Shown in pieces: positions 47,607-60,430 of a stretch of DNA of 64,000 bases (positions within the stretch are counted from its first letter, which is position 1; the number at the start of each line of letters is the position of its first letter). The notes under the pieces are model-generated. The model saw only the letters and a list, made by a program, of their open reading frames with translations. It ran no database searches and was not told the origin of the DNA. The position numbers and the translations under genes are program-made. Source of the stretch: Taiwanofungus camphoratus (Eukaryota > Basidiomycota > Agaricomycetes > Polyporales > Taiwanofungaceae); NCBI GenBank assembly GCA_003999685.1, contig CP021226.1, positions 372,001 through 436,000 of the forward strand, in the 5' to 3' direction.

Positions 47607-50348
47607 ATGACTGAGATCCACGGTCCAGGAGGCCCCCTTCCTCCCATACCAGACGACTTGACCGTCGCACAGTTCATGCTCGACTATCACCATGCTTCTC
47701 GACCTGTGCTGAAGCAGCGAAATGTATGGCTGATCGAAGATGCGTCTGGGAAGAACATAACCGCCAATGAGGTACGTTATCGTCTGTCGACAGTGGTCGC
47801 CATATGCGATCTTGTTTTGCGCGCAGATTCGCTCTCGCACCCATGCATTGGCCAGTGCAATAAGTGCAAGATGGCAGATAGGTAAGTGAAGCAAATAGTT
47901 GTGGTACTCTTCATTTCTCAGCGGCACGGTATATAGAGGAGAACGATGTCGGTATGTGGTCATTCATATCTCCTTGTCATTTTAATTGACACTGTCTTAG
48001 TCTGTATATTTAGTCCCAATCATGTCGGTACGTGCTCCCGACCACACCATTTGGCTGCGATGTTAACTCTCGTTTCACACTCACTCTCCAATAGATTACC
48101 CTATCGCAATATGGTGAGTTCAACGCATGCTATGACTGCTCACGCTGACATTTTCGACGTAGGGCAGTGCATCGACTCGGTGCTACCCTGACGTGAGTTC
48201 CCGTTATCTACTCTCGAATGGAATGTCGACGGCTCCGTTAGCACGGCCAATCCAACGTACACTCCCGGCGAACTTGAGTACCAGCTGAACATCACCAAAG
48301 CCAAGGCCATTATTGTGCATCCCTCAGTTCTGTCAACAGCTATAGATGCAGCACATACTGCTGGAATCTCCTCAAGTCGGATTGCGCTGTTCGATCGCGT
48401 TGTGAACGCATTACCCGCGTACCCCACGATTGACGAACTCATCGTAGAAGGCTTATCGAGGCCTGCAAGCTTTATAGAGCGGCGCCTGAGGCCGGGTGAG
48501 GCGAAGACAAAACTCGCGTTCCTCAGTCTTTCAAGTGGCACAACCGGAAGGCCAAAGGTGGGCGTGTAGCCTATACTCGTGCTCTACGGCGTCTTACCTG
48601 AAACTTGGAAACTCGTAGGCCGTCTGTATCCCGCATTATGCACCTATAGCAAACGTGATACAGATGGCACATGTAGCCAACTCGCAGAATACGACGTGGG
48701 AGAAGAAGTCGTATCGAGCGGGCGACATTGCGATGGCGCGCAAGTCTTGTTTTTCGTTCATCACTTTTCCAGTTTGACTGATCTGCAGTCCAGTCTTGCC
48801 CTTCTATCGTACGTTGACCTCAATGTTTTACATCCCATCCAGTCGGTTGACTCACGCAAACAGACATCTACGGTCTAGTTGTTGTAATGCATTTTGCAAT
48901 TTTCTACGGAGTGTGTGAAGTCACTTCCTTCAACTAGATTGTCGTCTTAGTGGTGCCTTATAAATTCAGATGTCACTAGTGGTGATTCCGAAGTTCAACT
49001 TCGTTGATATGCTCAAGAGCATCGAGCGCCATCGCATAAATTACATACCGTACGTCTGTCTTTGGGTCACTATCTATCCATACTTATGCACATGTAGCAT
49101 CGTCCCTCCGATTGTGGTACAACTATGCAAGGTACATCCATCGGCGCCAACCTGCGCTTGTCGTTCATGCCCGACATATTTTCCTCTACGTAGCATCCCG
49201 CAGTCAAGAATTATGACCTCAGCTCGCTCAGAACTATGAAGAGTGGGGCGGCGCCGCTTTCTGCAGAGCTCATTCGTCAGCTTTCGGAGATTTTGCCAAA
49301 CATGAGCATCGGCCAGTCATACGGTACGCTTCCTTTCTCCTCTCTCGCAAAAGCGCATGGACTTGTACTCACTGACTGCTGGATAATAGGGATGACGGAG
49401 ACGTGCACCACGGTAACCTTCCCGCAAATTGAGCAAAAGATTGGGACGCCGGGCAGTGCGGGTAGGCTACATCCGGGCATTGTCGCACGCGTCCTCAAAC
49501 CTGATGGCTCGCTTGCGCGATATGGCGAACCCGGGCAATTGGTCATCAAGGGGCCGTCGAATGCGCTGTGCTATCTCGACAATGCAGAAGCGTACGATTG
49601 AGATTTGTGATCCTATACGAATTCAGTATTTATACAGGAATTGTGTTAGAACCAAGGAGACTTTCGTAAACGGGTATGTAAGCACGCACATAATTTCTAA
49701 GACCGATTAGGATGTGCGTTTTCAGTTGGATATACACAGGTGACGAAGTAATTATCAATGAAGGCGCCGAAGTCTTCGTCGTCGATCGTATCAAGGCGAG
49801 TCGGTGAATGCTGCGATGCTGCGTTTAGCTGATCAACACCGTAGGAATTGCTGAAAGTGAAGGGCTTCCAAGGTCAATATGCTATTTGTTAATCATCGTG
49901 GGCGAGCCTTCTCACCGGAGTCCAATCTTATAGTGGCACCAGCGGAGCTCGAGGGCCATCTCTTGGATCACCCAGACGTCTCGGATGTATGTGTCGTAGG
50001 CGTAGCGGACGACTACAGCGGTGAACTACCGCTCGCTTTTGTCGTGCCGAGTCTTGCTGCGCTCGGACGCATGAAGAGGGACCCCACGGAAGCAGGAAGG
50101 ATCAAGGCTGCACTCATGAAGGTGTGTTTGAGGTTCTACGCTCGAAAGCTCAAGTTCTTATAATCGTGCCCCCATAGCATGTAGCAGATGCAAAGGCGAG
50201 CTATAAGCAACTCGCTGGGGGCGTCGAGTTCATCGACGCCGTCCCCAAGAATCCGAGTGGAAAGCTATTGCGGCGATTCTTGCGAGACCGTGCTAAGGAG
50301 CTGCAAAAGAGCGGCAAATTGTCTCCCGCAGTGAAGACTAAGCTATGA
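47607..50348 (+). CDS. AMP-forming acyl/aryl-CoA ligase (4-coumarate-CoA ligase-like)
   Basis: Nineteen exons in phase give 587 residues: 47607-47771, 47827-47881, 47922-47951, 48001-48027, 48095-48113, 48163-48192, 48242-48557, 48619-48739, 48794-48808, 48864-48910, 48970-49049, 49098-49131, 49194-49323, 49390-49591, 49638-49673, 49726-49795, 49845-49872, 49934-50121, 50178-50348. Motifs: LSLSSGTTGRPK (P-loop), SYGMTET, YTGDEV, DRIKELLKVKGFQVAPAELE and PKNPSGKLLRR with the catalytic lysine. Two introns start with GC (48740 and 49796). Exons of 15 and 19 nt occur. The C-terminus KTKL resembles a weak peroxisomal signal. The substrate cannot be read from sequence. Confidence 0.88.
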
Positions 50349-51442
50349 GTCGGTTCATGGATGGTGACTTGTACCTTGAGTCTATCTAGGATGTGCCATG
50401 TCTTACTCAGACTTAATCTCACACACCCTGAGCAAGATATTACCTCGTAAACTGCTGCCAAATTCTCGATCAGACTTTATCGGCAGGCGGGACGAAAAGT
50501 AACTTGATGGAGACTGGTCTCCGAGAAGACCGAGAACAATGGATAACCCACTAGTGGCTAGGACCTCCATGTATGGTCTTATCGTGCATGCTCGATCAGA
50601 TGGGCGGTATCCCACATGTTTCGCTTGATCAAACTTTATTCATGAAAAGGCAGTCGCTGACAGTACCATGCTCAAGAGAAGAGAACGATGGCATTCAGAC
50701 ACTGCATCATGTAGCCTGGACTGCTATGGGCCGGTGATGCATTTTCACGTTCACAGCATATTTGATTATTGTTCGTATTCATGGAATCGCAGGCGACAAT
50801 GCATGTTAGGAGTTATGAAAGAACAGCGTATGAAGGCGACCAAATTCGGTGGTTGCTTCTCCCACGAAAGCACAGGTCTCGGGGCCAGTGTGGACGTAGT
50901 ATTCCTGACATGGTTGCTGTACTGCAAAATGAAATTTGATGTGCGTGTCTTCGAAATTTCTCAGAGATTTTGGAGATCCCGGTCATAGCGGGGAACTCGG
51001 AGACTTTTTGGTACCTCTGATGGACTCGCTGTTCTCTCTCGTCACGGCGAAACTTATCGAAGCTCGGGTTATGCCACAATTCTGACCCTCAATGGTGAGC
51101 CATTCAACATGTTCAGGACCATTGCAATGGACTTACTCTGCTAGGTAAGTTCGCATTTATTCGTTGGTATTGCCCCAGGTAGCGCGCGCTCATAGTCCGC
51201 ATTCCTTCATGGGATTTGTTCGGTTTGCCCGGGCTGCGTTATCTTCCTTTCGATCTCCCCTATTACCATGTTGTTGGTTTGAGCAGCCATGAGGTGACTC
51301 TTGCTGCTCAATTAGAAACAGTGCTCTTCCTGACCGTCGATGCGCCTCTGCGCCAGTGGGCTCAGTTGTTCATCTTTATTTAAGCCTGAACTTCCGTTCA
51401 CGCGACGGGAAGCTTCAACAAGTTGCTCCGCCAGTGTTCAAT
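50349..51442. other. Intergenic, no gene supported
   Basis: 1.1 kb between the ligase and the P450 on the same strand; no frame with recognisable features. Confidence 0.45.
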
Positions 51443-54349
51443 ATGTTGTCTATCTCGTGTTATGTGCTACTACTCCCATTTGCGATTGTGACGATCTATG
51501 TTCTTTCCATTCTGCTTTTGCTGGTGGTCCGTCAAACACTCACCCCACTGCGAGGACTTCATGGTCCTGCATCCTCTTCGATTTTCTATGGAAACCTTCG
51601 CGAGATGCACGACCAGGAGAATAACGATCTCGTTGCTCGTTGGGAAGCGGAATATGGCAGCACATTTGTCTATCACGGGTTCATCGGTGGTCCCCGCCTG
51701 ATGACTACAGATCCTGTTGCAGTTAACTACATCATGAGCAGAGGATATGACTTTCCCAAGCCGGATTTTGTGAATCGAAAGCTAGCAAGGATGGCTGTAG
51801 GGAAAGAGGGGCTGTTGACAGTGGAGGGGGAAGTCCATCGCCGGCAGGTGAGCGGTATTATTATGTACATTGGAATGGTGTCCCTTACCCTGCGATTGAA
51901 TACGACAGCGGAAGATTCTTGTGAGTCCACACTATGCGAAGTTCGATCATGTATGCACACGCATACAAGTGATCGAGTTCAAGAATATGATGATGTGCAG
52001 CAGTCGCGACGTTCTCACAGATACGTTCGGGCTACCAACGAGAACTTCTCATAGTGATTTTCCTCTACGTCTTTATGTCTTCATGACAATAGAGCAAGTT
52101 TCTGATAATTATTATCACTGCTTCCCCGTTTGCCACAGAACCCCGCGTTCTCCCCTTCCAAAATCAAATCATTGACGCCAATATTTTGGGCCAAAGCAAC
52201 TGAGGTCAATTTTCACTTCTGCTCAAGGCTCTACCTTTCCATACGAGAATACGAGCATTCTTTCGGCTATATCAATCTCGTCCTTGACTGCTATCGCGTT
52301 CAGAACATCACGGATGTATACTAATGTTCACCCCTCCGACAGCTCCGTGATATCTGGTTAGCCATGGTATCCTCAGGACAAGTAACTACCCCACCTTTCG
52401 ATCCATTCTCGGCCGACATTTCATCATCGGCGGATAAGTACTCCAACAACTCTAGGGCTCGTCCTTTGTCCACAAGTCGCGCGGCAGCAGCGCCATCTTC
52501 CATCGCAAATCCCATCTCTTACTCTGCCTCCTCAGAAGTCGTGCTCAGAAGATGTAAGGACCTAATATAATCCGAGGTTTCTATCGCGATCTAATAGTGA
52601 TACAGCAGATGCAGCGCTCCCTCGCAAGCAGGATCGCGGTACTTCCTTAACTTCATGTAAAATCGATGTTCTGGCGTGGCTCGCACGCGCGACATTAGAC
52701 GTGATTGGGGAGGCTGGATTTGGATACGAGTTCAACTCGATTGCTACTGCTGCATATTCCAGAGAAGATGGTGACTTAAAAGACGAACTCGCCACGGCAT
52801 TCGAGGCCATCTTTTCTTCAGAGCGCAAATTCAGTATGCTCACGACCTTGCAACTATGGTTCCCTGTACTGTCGAGATTCGTGAGTTACCATTTTGAATT
52901 AATGATATGTGGCATAAGAACATTCAGTGCTTAACACAACAATATCTGCACTTATTTTTGTTTCACTCTTCGCGGAGAGTCCTAAAATCTTATTAGCCCT
53001 CTGTCCCGATAGTGAGGTTGATATGCTGATGACATGCCCTTTAAATCTATGTTCAGGGAAGAAAAACTGCAGTCGTGCAGAATGCCCATGCCGCCATTCG
53101 CCGGATAGGCCTTTCGCTCATTGAAAGACGTCGAGAAGTGGTCGCTAAGGACCGAGCCAAGCGTGGATGGAATCTTGACACGGATTTGTCTCCTGACACA
53201 CAGCCAATGAATGCATTCGAAGAAAATAAGGTAGTCACGGAACGAGATTTGCTGAGTATTCTCAGTAAATATTTGAGATTGACGGATCGCCTTGATCATT
53301 GACACAGCCTCTGCAGTCCGATCCAATGTCTCAGCCAATCCTTCGCAGCGTCTGTCGACGAACGAGGTCCTCTGTCAAATTTCCACCTTCCTTGTTGCGG
53401 GTGAGTCCTTTGAAGAATTGCTCCACAGAGCGAACTGAACTGCTTATACCAGGGCACGAAACCACTGCGTCCGCACTAACCTGGACACTTTATGCGCTCG
53501 CGAGAGCCCCAGACGTCCAGCGCATTCTGCGTGCGCGCCTTAGTTCCATCCAGTTGCCTTCCGATTCCTCCTCCCCTGCGATTTCTGCTCTCGATGAGGT
53601 CATCCACCACGACTACCTAGACCATGTTGTACGCGAATCCTTGCGCCTGCACGCTCCAGTATCGTCGACTATGCGTGTGGTGGCGAAAGACGGTGTGATA
53701 CCTGTTTCAAGACCATTTACTGATCGCCGGGGACGTGTGTGCAATGTGATCCGCGTAAAGAAGGGTGATTTGATCACTATTCCGATACAGGCCATGAACA
53801 AGAGCACATCAGTGTACGGGGAGGATGCACGGGACTTTCGGCCGGAACGATGGACTGACGTCGAGTTGGCGAAAGACCAAAACATAAACGAGAATGAACA
53901 AGCGAGAAGGAGAAGAGCCATGGTACCTGGATTGTGGGGAAATATATTAACTTTCGGAAACGGTAATCCTGCGATAGGAAACAGGGCATGCATCGGCTAC
54001 CGTTTTGCTTTGAGCGAGTCAGTGCTTGTTTTTGATTTATTGGGCTATAACCTGACTTTTCCTCCATGTCGATGGTAGAATCAAAATTTTCCTCTTCATC
54101 CTCCTGCGCGATCTTGAATTCTCAATCGATCCCTACCTTGAGATTGAAAAGAAGCAGAAGTTCGTCTTGTCTCCTTTCTCGAAGCTCACTCTCACTTACA
54201 TTATGGTACCCAAAATTCTCCATGGTAAACGATTCATATTGCGTGACAGCGTCGTCATCCGTCCCTGTGTCAAGTCTGAACCTCTTGCAGGCAATCAAAT
54301 GCCGTTGTACATTCGTAGAGTATCACTGGATTGTGCCGAACAGAACTGA
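51443..54349 (+). CDS. Cytochrome P450 monooxygenase
   Basis: Nine exons in phase (51443-51847, 52139-52204, 52343-52553, 52606-52880, 53057-53264, 53317-53400, 53453-54017, 54079-54159, 54250-54349) give 664 residues. An N-terminal membrane anchor (LLLPFAIVTIYVLSILLLLV) is followed by a Pro-rich hinge. I-helix AGHETT, K-helix ESLR, FRPERW and the heme loop around GNRACIGYRFAL are present. The heme loop reads FGNGNPAIGNRACIG, longer than the usual FxxGxRxCxG. Two introns are long for this genome (291 nt at 51848-52138; 176 nt at 52881-53056) and a small exon may be missed in the second. The inserted Ser/Ala-rich segment in exon 3 is unusual. It neighbours the CoA ligase. Confidence 0.88.
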
Positions 54350-55149
54350 TGCACCACGCACGAAGAACGAACTTCAAAGTAATGTCGATACGAGTATAAG
54401 ATCAAGTTCTCTCTCAAAGAAGTGGTCTCCATACATGGAAAGTATTCGTTTCATTGTAGTCAGTGGACAGTAGGAGAAGAATGAGAAGCAAATTGATTGT
54501 CTGGCGTAATCATCCAATGCTAGTCTCTCAAAACATCTGACCGGGTTGCTCACTGGATGTCGTGGCCTATTGCAGAGCCGCTGTCACTTTGGTAGGTGGC
54601 AAAAAGTTGCATCCATTACGAGGGAACAATGAAAGCACTCATGTATTTATATTCATAAGGGATATGCAAGTATTGGTTCTATCACAAAGACGGCAAAAAT
54701 ACTTAAGCACTATGGGGTCTTGCATCACCTGTAAAATGAGACAAGTCAGAACATCGAACAAGCGAGTGCAAAAGATGAACAGAAAGTCAGGGCCCTCAAG
54801 CGTATAATAGAAGACCAGGGAATTTGTCGTCTGCATGATCCGACTGGTGCACAGCAAAATATTCATCCCTTAAAAAGGCAAAGATGTTATACTCACCAAG
54901 CCATAATGTCAGCAAGAAGACACTTCTAACGTTGCGTAAAGACTCATGCTGAACATTCAGGGCATCGTCCACGGCCTCATAGACAAATAAAAAAGGCAGT
55001 TATTATCAAAAATCAGCAGTTATGAGTTGGCAGTCAAGTGTGAAGAAAACTCAACGAGCAGGGTAGACTTGGGCTGAATTTGGTAGTGTTTGGCAATAGT
55101 GGCGGATGGCTCGAATTTCTCCCGAAGCTGTCACCGAAAAGCATTTAGT
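54350..55149. other. Intergenic, no gene supported
   Basis: 0.8 kb between the P450 and the mitochondrial protein gene; nothing recognised. Confidence 0.45.
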
Positions 55150-56290
55150 ATGCACCAGCAGATGGCGGCAGTCCTCACCCGCGTTCAGCGAGGCTGTCGT
55201 TTACCCCACACTGCAATAATTAGCCGACCGGTGTATCTGAAGCGGAGTATCCACCAGACAGCTATTGGTTAGCATTGACAGTCATCGACTCATGTATATG
55301 AATTTGACATCGTTGGCCTACTATAGCGTTGAAGAGGAAACAGACGGGGGCAAAGGCAACCGATGGTGACCTCTTTGGGTCGGATGAATCAGGCGAAACT
55401 GTACTTTCGGATGACCTTTTCGACTCTAATGATGCTCGCACCACAACAAACATGACGGCAGCTTCTGGATCGGGAACATCCTCTGGTGCAGTCAAGACTT
55501 CCCGGAGGTTGAATGCAGAGGAGCGTTCTACGCGATTCGAAGAATTGCGAAAATTCGTTGCAGACAGGATTGGGCAGCGCCCTATAGCAAAGGTTCCTCA
55601 AGTGCGGAATGCAGCATGGCAGCACTTGATTGGACTAGCGACGACAAAAGAGCAGCTAGAGCAGGTTGTGGAAATGTTTCCCCGTTGGCGTGACTCTAAA
55701 AGGCGTTTTGACCAGAAGCACGCCGAAGCTTTCGTTCGTTCGTGTAAATCATTGTTCTAGACAACCTCTGAATCTGACCCCCCGCTTACAAATTTGAAGG
55801 GCGATGCGAAGAGCTCCACTGCCCCACGCTCGCGCTCAAAGTTTTCAGCGACCACCCCAAGTATGGGTTCGACCTCTGTTCTCAGACCGCCGCTCGCCGC
55901 CTTCTGCATTCATTGCACGTTGAGCATCCATTGCAGGACAGCATAACACTTGCTGCTCTATTTCGTATCTACAACCTCCCGCCCATCTCCTCCGACCTTG
56001 TATCATGTGCGATGCTTACTTCTGCATGCTTCAAGCACGGTACACGCCAGTCTCTCGCCATCGCGCACGAGATGGTGCCGCATCTGAAGGGCCTTCTGGA
56101 GAAAGTTGAGCCGCAGACAATGCAACTATCGCGAGAAAGTATGGAACGTGCAAAAAATACAGAAAAGGAAAAAACATGGTTAGCATGGACACTGACGAAG
56201 ATTGAGAAAGCTCTGCAGAAGGAAGGTTCAGATTGTAGCTGGTTGAGCCAATGGCGGAAGGATAGTGGGCATGCACAACTTGCTATGTGA
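55150..56290 (+). CDS. Probable mitochondrial protein, perhaps a small-subunit ribosomal protein
   Basis: Exons 55150-55267, 55327-55737 and 55800-56290 give 339 residues in phase. The N-terminus (MHQQMAAVLTRVQRGCRL, then YLKRSIHQTAIA) is Arg-rich and unacidic, a good mitochondrial targeting sequence. An acidic Ser-rich stretch follows. After that come helical segments with pentatricopeptide-like spacing (..WQHLIGLATTKEQLEQVVEMF.., ..RRCEELHCPTLALKVFSDHPKYG..). This resembles fungal mitochondrial ribosomal small-subunit proteins such as mS27, but I cannot confirm it. A second Met at codon 5 may be the real start. Confidence 0.5.
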
Positions 56291-56678
56291 TGCATCACAG
56301 CTCCGTTTCCAGTCCAGTCTTTTTTTTTACAAGTGGTCATGTAATCCCGGGCCTCTCCTTTTCGATCATCATCACGCTTCGATATGTGTCCTGGAGGTGA
56401 CTCGATATCCACGCAATCATGACAAGTCCTGCGATTCCCATCGGTCGCAGCTGCAAGTTCATAACCGCATAGCACGATAGCCAAATAAATAACACATATT
56501 AGCAACAGCGGTCTACCGATATCCCAGGGCGTATGTAGGAAAAATGCAACTTTGTGGGAGATTACTTCACGAGAGTAAATAGGCGGTATTGACAAGCAAG
56601 TTTAACTGGAATAGCGACTCGGTGTTACAAGATAAGTGCCTCAGCATGCAGAATACTAACCACGCCGACAACAGTGAA

Positions 56679-59267
56679 TCAACTCCTTTCCCAGGTGGCA
56701 GGACGCTTCCATCGCCTGTCTTGCCAGTCCTTCATGATCTTCGCAACTTGGGCGTCTGCAACGGCTACATCATCATTGATGCATAACAGTGCAACGTCAC
56801 GATTTTTGTCAACCCTGTTGAGTATAACCGCAGTTCCACGGGGGCCTGAGATACGTTCAAACAGAGATGGCGTCTCTCCTACACACCAAGTAGACGTTGC
56901 CCACAGTTAGTTTCGGTTAAGCGTCCATAGAGACAAGGACGTACCAATGACGTAACGATACCGCTGCAGTAACTGCAACGTCCACTCCCTTATATTCAGC
57001 AGCTGTGTCGAGCCCATTACCCCACCCAGGGAGAAGTCACCATTTTGCCAATCATCTACCAAGGGTAAATGAGGTATGTCTTTTTCGGAACCAGAGAGTT
57101 CTCTGGCCAACGATGGCAGCACCCTATCGGACGGTGGAAGGAAAGCTGACAGACCGAGGGAGCCGCTTGCTTGCACGAGGGCCATGGTCACTAGCTCAAA
57201 TGAGCGGTGATTTGACTGCTAAGCAGCCTAAACGCACCGCAATCACCACAACTATGCTTTCGGAAAGCCAGATTTTTGAACACCTCACTCGCACGAGAAG
57301 GATTATCTTCAGTAGCTTCAATTTGAAAACATTGATCGAAGGAGATCCTACACCTTGGCATGCGCCCGGGGTCGGTCTCTGAGGAAAACGACGGAAAGCT
57401 CATTTGTCCGTTGATTCCCAGAGCTACGTACGGATATCCATCAAGTGAGGCTGATAAGCATGAGCAAATGGCGAAATTCAGAAGGCAATGATAGTACAGA
57501 ACCCGCATGCACGCACAAAAGATGTATGAGGTCCTACTCTGCCCCTTGTGCCCACTGTCTCTTAAGACTTTCTCAATTCTTCCCTTCTCTAGAGTCTGTC
57601 TCACCCCGCTTTGCACTAGTATACTCGTCTCGTTCGACACACCACCCAGCTCCCTCCACGCCTGCGCTGCCTCCTGCTCCCCCCACGAGTCGTCGACTCC
57701 GCCGATGCGGCCTACGACCCAGCTCCACAAAAGCGCCTCGCGTGCACGTTCAACGATAAAATGTGTAAGCATGAACATAGTGTTCACGTCTCCGTCCCCG
57801 TTCTGCGTCTCGCGAAACAGGTGGGTCGCCGTCCGTGCAAAGGCATCAGGCCATATCACCGACATCTCATGCAGTAGTGCAAGCGAAGCAGTCTTGGCTT
57901 CATGCGCGACGTACGGCCGATGGCGCGAGCCAAAGCGGTTGCCTGTAGGAGAGACGGAATGACATTGTAGCCTGCATAGAAAACGTAAATGCGTACTAAG
58001 AAGAAAGTTGGTCTCTCGAAGACTTCGCCACTCGCCCTGATTCTTCCCGATTTGTCTGTACGGTGGCACCATGAGATTCGATTGTAGGTTCAGGACAAGT
58101 CCATATGCTGGATTCCAATGAGTCCAATTGAACAGGATGCTGGACGAATTCCATACCAGAAGTATAGAAGCTCGCAGGGGTGAGTGGTTTCATCATGAAA
58201 AGATCATCGTTCTGTGGGTTCAAGACAAGGTAATGACAGGTGAAAGTTATGTGTATGGGGTAGTGCTGACCATGTATATACTGAAGATGTACGTCCATGA
58301 ATAGGGACATAGCAGAAAGGACGAATGGCTCACAAATTCTCAGAAATATGCTCAAGATGGCTAAATTGGGACTCAATCGCGAGGCTACGGCGAGTAAATG
58401 AACCTCGGTTGATGGATACAGGTGGTAGTTACCATACCTATTGAAATTAGTACCACTGTAAGGACTGAATATCTCGGCATGATGTGTAACAGAAAGCCCC
58501 ACACGCCCATCCCACCAATCGCCAGAAGCAGTACGCTTATCCAGATCAAGCCATTGTGGAATCTGGCCAAGGCGCCAAGACGCATCGAGCGTAGAGTTAA
58601 CATTGTTAACTATTGAATCTGGAACAGGAAAGTCCGCGGTTATTAGGTGAAATCGGCCGGCGTGTGCGCGGAAGTTGTCCAGGACAGATCGCATTGAGTG
58701 CCTCAGCTCGTCATGGTCACTATGCAACCGATAGGAATTGAGAGAGCTAAGTCTCAAGACGGACGAAAAGTGATACAAATGTGCGTACCGATACAATCTC
58801 TCCTGATTTTTGGACACTATAGGTCTAAAGGGGTCATTACTGCTATATTTGCTTTGAGCAAGCGTTTTGGCGTGTTCCAAGAGATCGTCTGAACCATTCA
58901 CCCATGTCCAAATAACGTCAAGAGGATAAGCAGTTTGGTCATAGCAAGGCTGCCCGAGCTCAAAGTGACTATCGAGACAAGATACTGGAAGAGCGTGCAC
59001 AGGCCGCAGAGACGGGCTTGGTTGGGGGGCGAATGATGGCTCGAAGGGGAGATAAGAGTTTACGGAGGGTGTCGTGGATAGGCCGAGTTCGTCTACGTCC
59101 TTCAATGTGGCCTTTAAGAACAAGAATACGAATAATAGTGTACTTGCGAGAAGGACCGCAAGTATACCGCGTCGTCTCAGGAAATATACAATGGTGTGAC
59201 GAGCTACCTTAGCACTGCCATTATGGAAAGGAAGCTGAGATGATGGCGGGTAGGCTGCGGGCATCAT
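56679..59267 (-). CDS. Stealth-family phosphotransferase, type II membrane protein
   Basis: Ten exons in phase give 690 residues: 58789-59267, 58438-58719, 58334-58384, 58271-58280 (10 nt), 58157-58211, 57997-58107, 57517-57942, 57238-57450, 56945-57190, 56679-56878. A membrane anchor (GILAVLLASTLLFVFLFL) near residue 34 follows a basic cytoplasmic tail. The four Stealth regions are seen: LDVIWTWVNGSD (CR1), RDHDELRHSMRSVL with RFHLITADFPVP (CR2), FNSLAIESQF and NDDLFMM (CR3), and NRFGSRHRPYVAHEAK (CR4). The family includes bacterial capsule polymerases and the animal GlcNAc-1-phosphotransferase. In fungi the substrate is unknown, and Golgi location is likely. CR3 is only recovered if the 10-nt exon is used. 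Confidence 0.85.
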
Positions 59268-60430
59268 AGTGGGTCAAGTCGAGACATGGAGAAAGGGACC
59301 GAGGTCAAGCGAATGTGCGCAGGTAGCAAGTGAAGTGCCTGCTTCAAGAGGCCGTGACAATATATGTGACTGAGATTTATTTTGCACTGATTTACAGATC
59401 GATGTTTACGCGGACATTGACACCTAAACAGACAAGTAAGCCACTGCCTCCGACGAGCAGGATGCGTCACGCGACGCGATCGAAGTCACGTTGGTATATT
59501 CGCGTTGGGCCCCAACCAGAGACCGCTATTTACTTATTTTTTTCCCTTTCATACGCCGAAATTATCGTTTCAACTCGGAAACTAAGTACGATAGAAAGAT
59601 GACCAGGATCACACTTTGGAAGACGACATTGTCTGCAAATCGGTGGTTGTAATACCAAGATCAGCAGGCTAAGGCGATATGTAGCAGTGTGTATTCGAGT
59701 GGGACACTTTTCGGTAGGTGAATTTCACTAAGTGCATTTAGAGCACTGATATACCTCGTTAAAGCAACGTTAAAGTGCGTCTCTTGCAAGTTCGGCTGTG
59801 TCTGATGTCCTGCATGCTTGTCTGTCGCATGAACTCTAGAGCATCTGCGCCAATTGAATCCGTGAGTGCTCACTAATAGCGCCGGCTTTTACATTATTCA
59901 AATATCCTGATCATATTCCTCTCCATGCAGTCAATCTGAACACTCCTCAGTCTTCTTTGGACTTGGGAGCCCTCCGCAAGTCTTCGTGTGCTATGACGGC
60001 CCGGTCGGTCAGTAAAATTGGTCTATTTTGCTGTGTACAATCCTTACGACGCTTATTGCCAGGGCGACACGAGATGGCGGCGACAGCAGACCGTGTGAGG
60101 GCACAAACCGGAATGCTGCAGGGCACTGCTCCTGCGTTGCCCGATAGTCCAAGGCTGAAAATAGACCATGGTAATTATAGCTCGATGTGTGATTGGACGA
60201 TATTTGTATACCGGGCTTGTTGCTAATAATAGTTGATGCCTACCAGCGATCGTGTGTATTTTCGGATCAGCAGTGTCTGTATTTCTTGCTTGCCTGACAT
60301 GGTTCAAGTCATCCCAATCCCCCTCTTGTTTATCACCATTTCAGCGTGTAGGTCCTCTCCGTCGTCCTTGGCCGCGCTCAACATCGCAACCCCTCCCAGT
60401 CCTTACTCCGTATTTTTTATTCTCGCCGCA
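59268..60430. other. Intergenic, no gene supported
   Basis: 1.16 kb between divergent genes. The 100 bp before 60431 are CT-rich (CCCTCTTGTTTATC, CTCTCCGTCG), matching the promoter style of the other chitin deacetylase. Confidence 0.45.
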
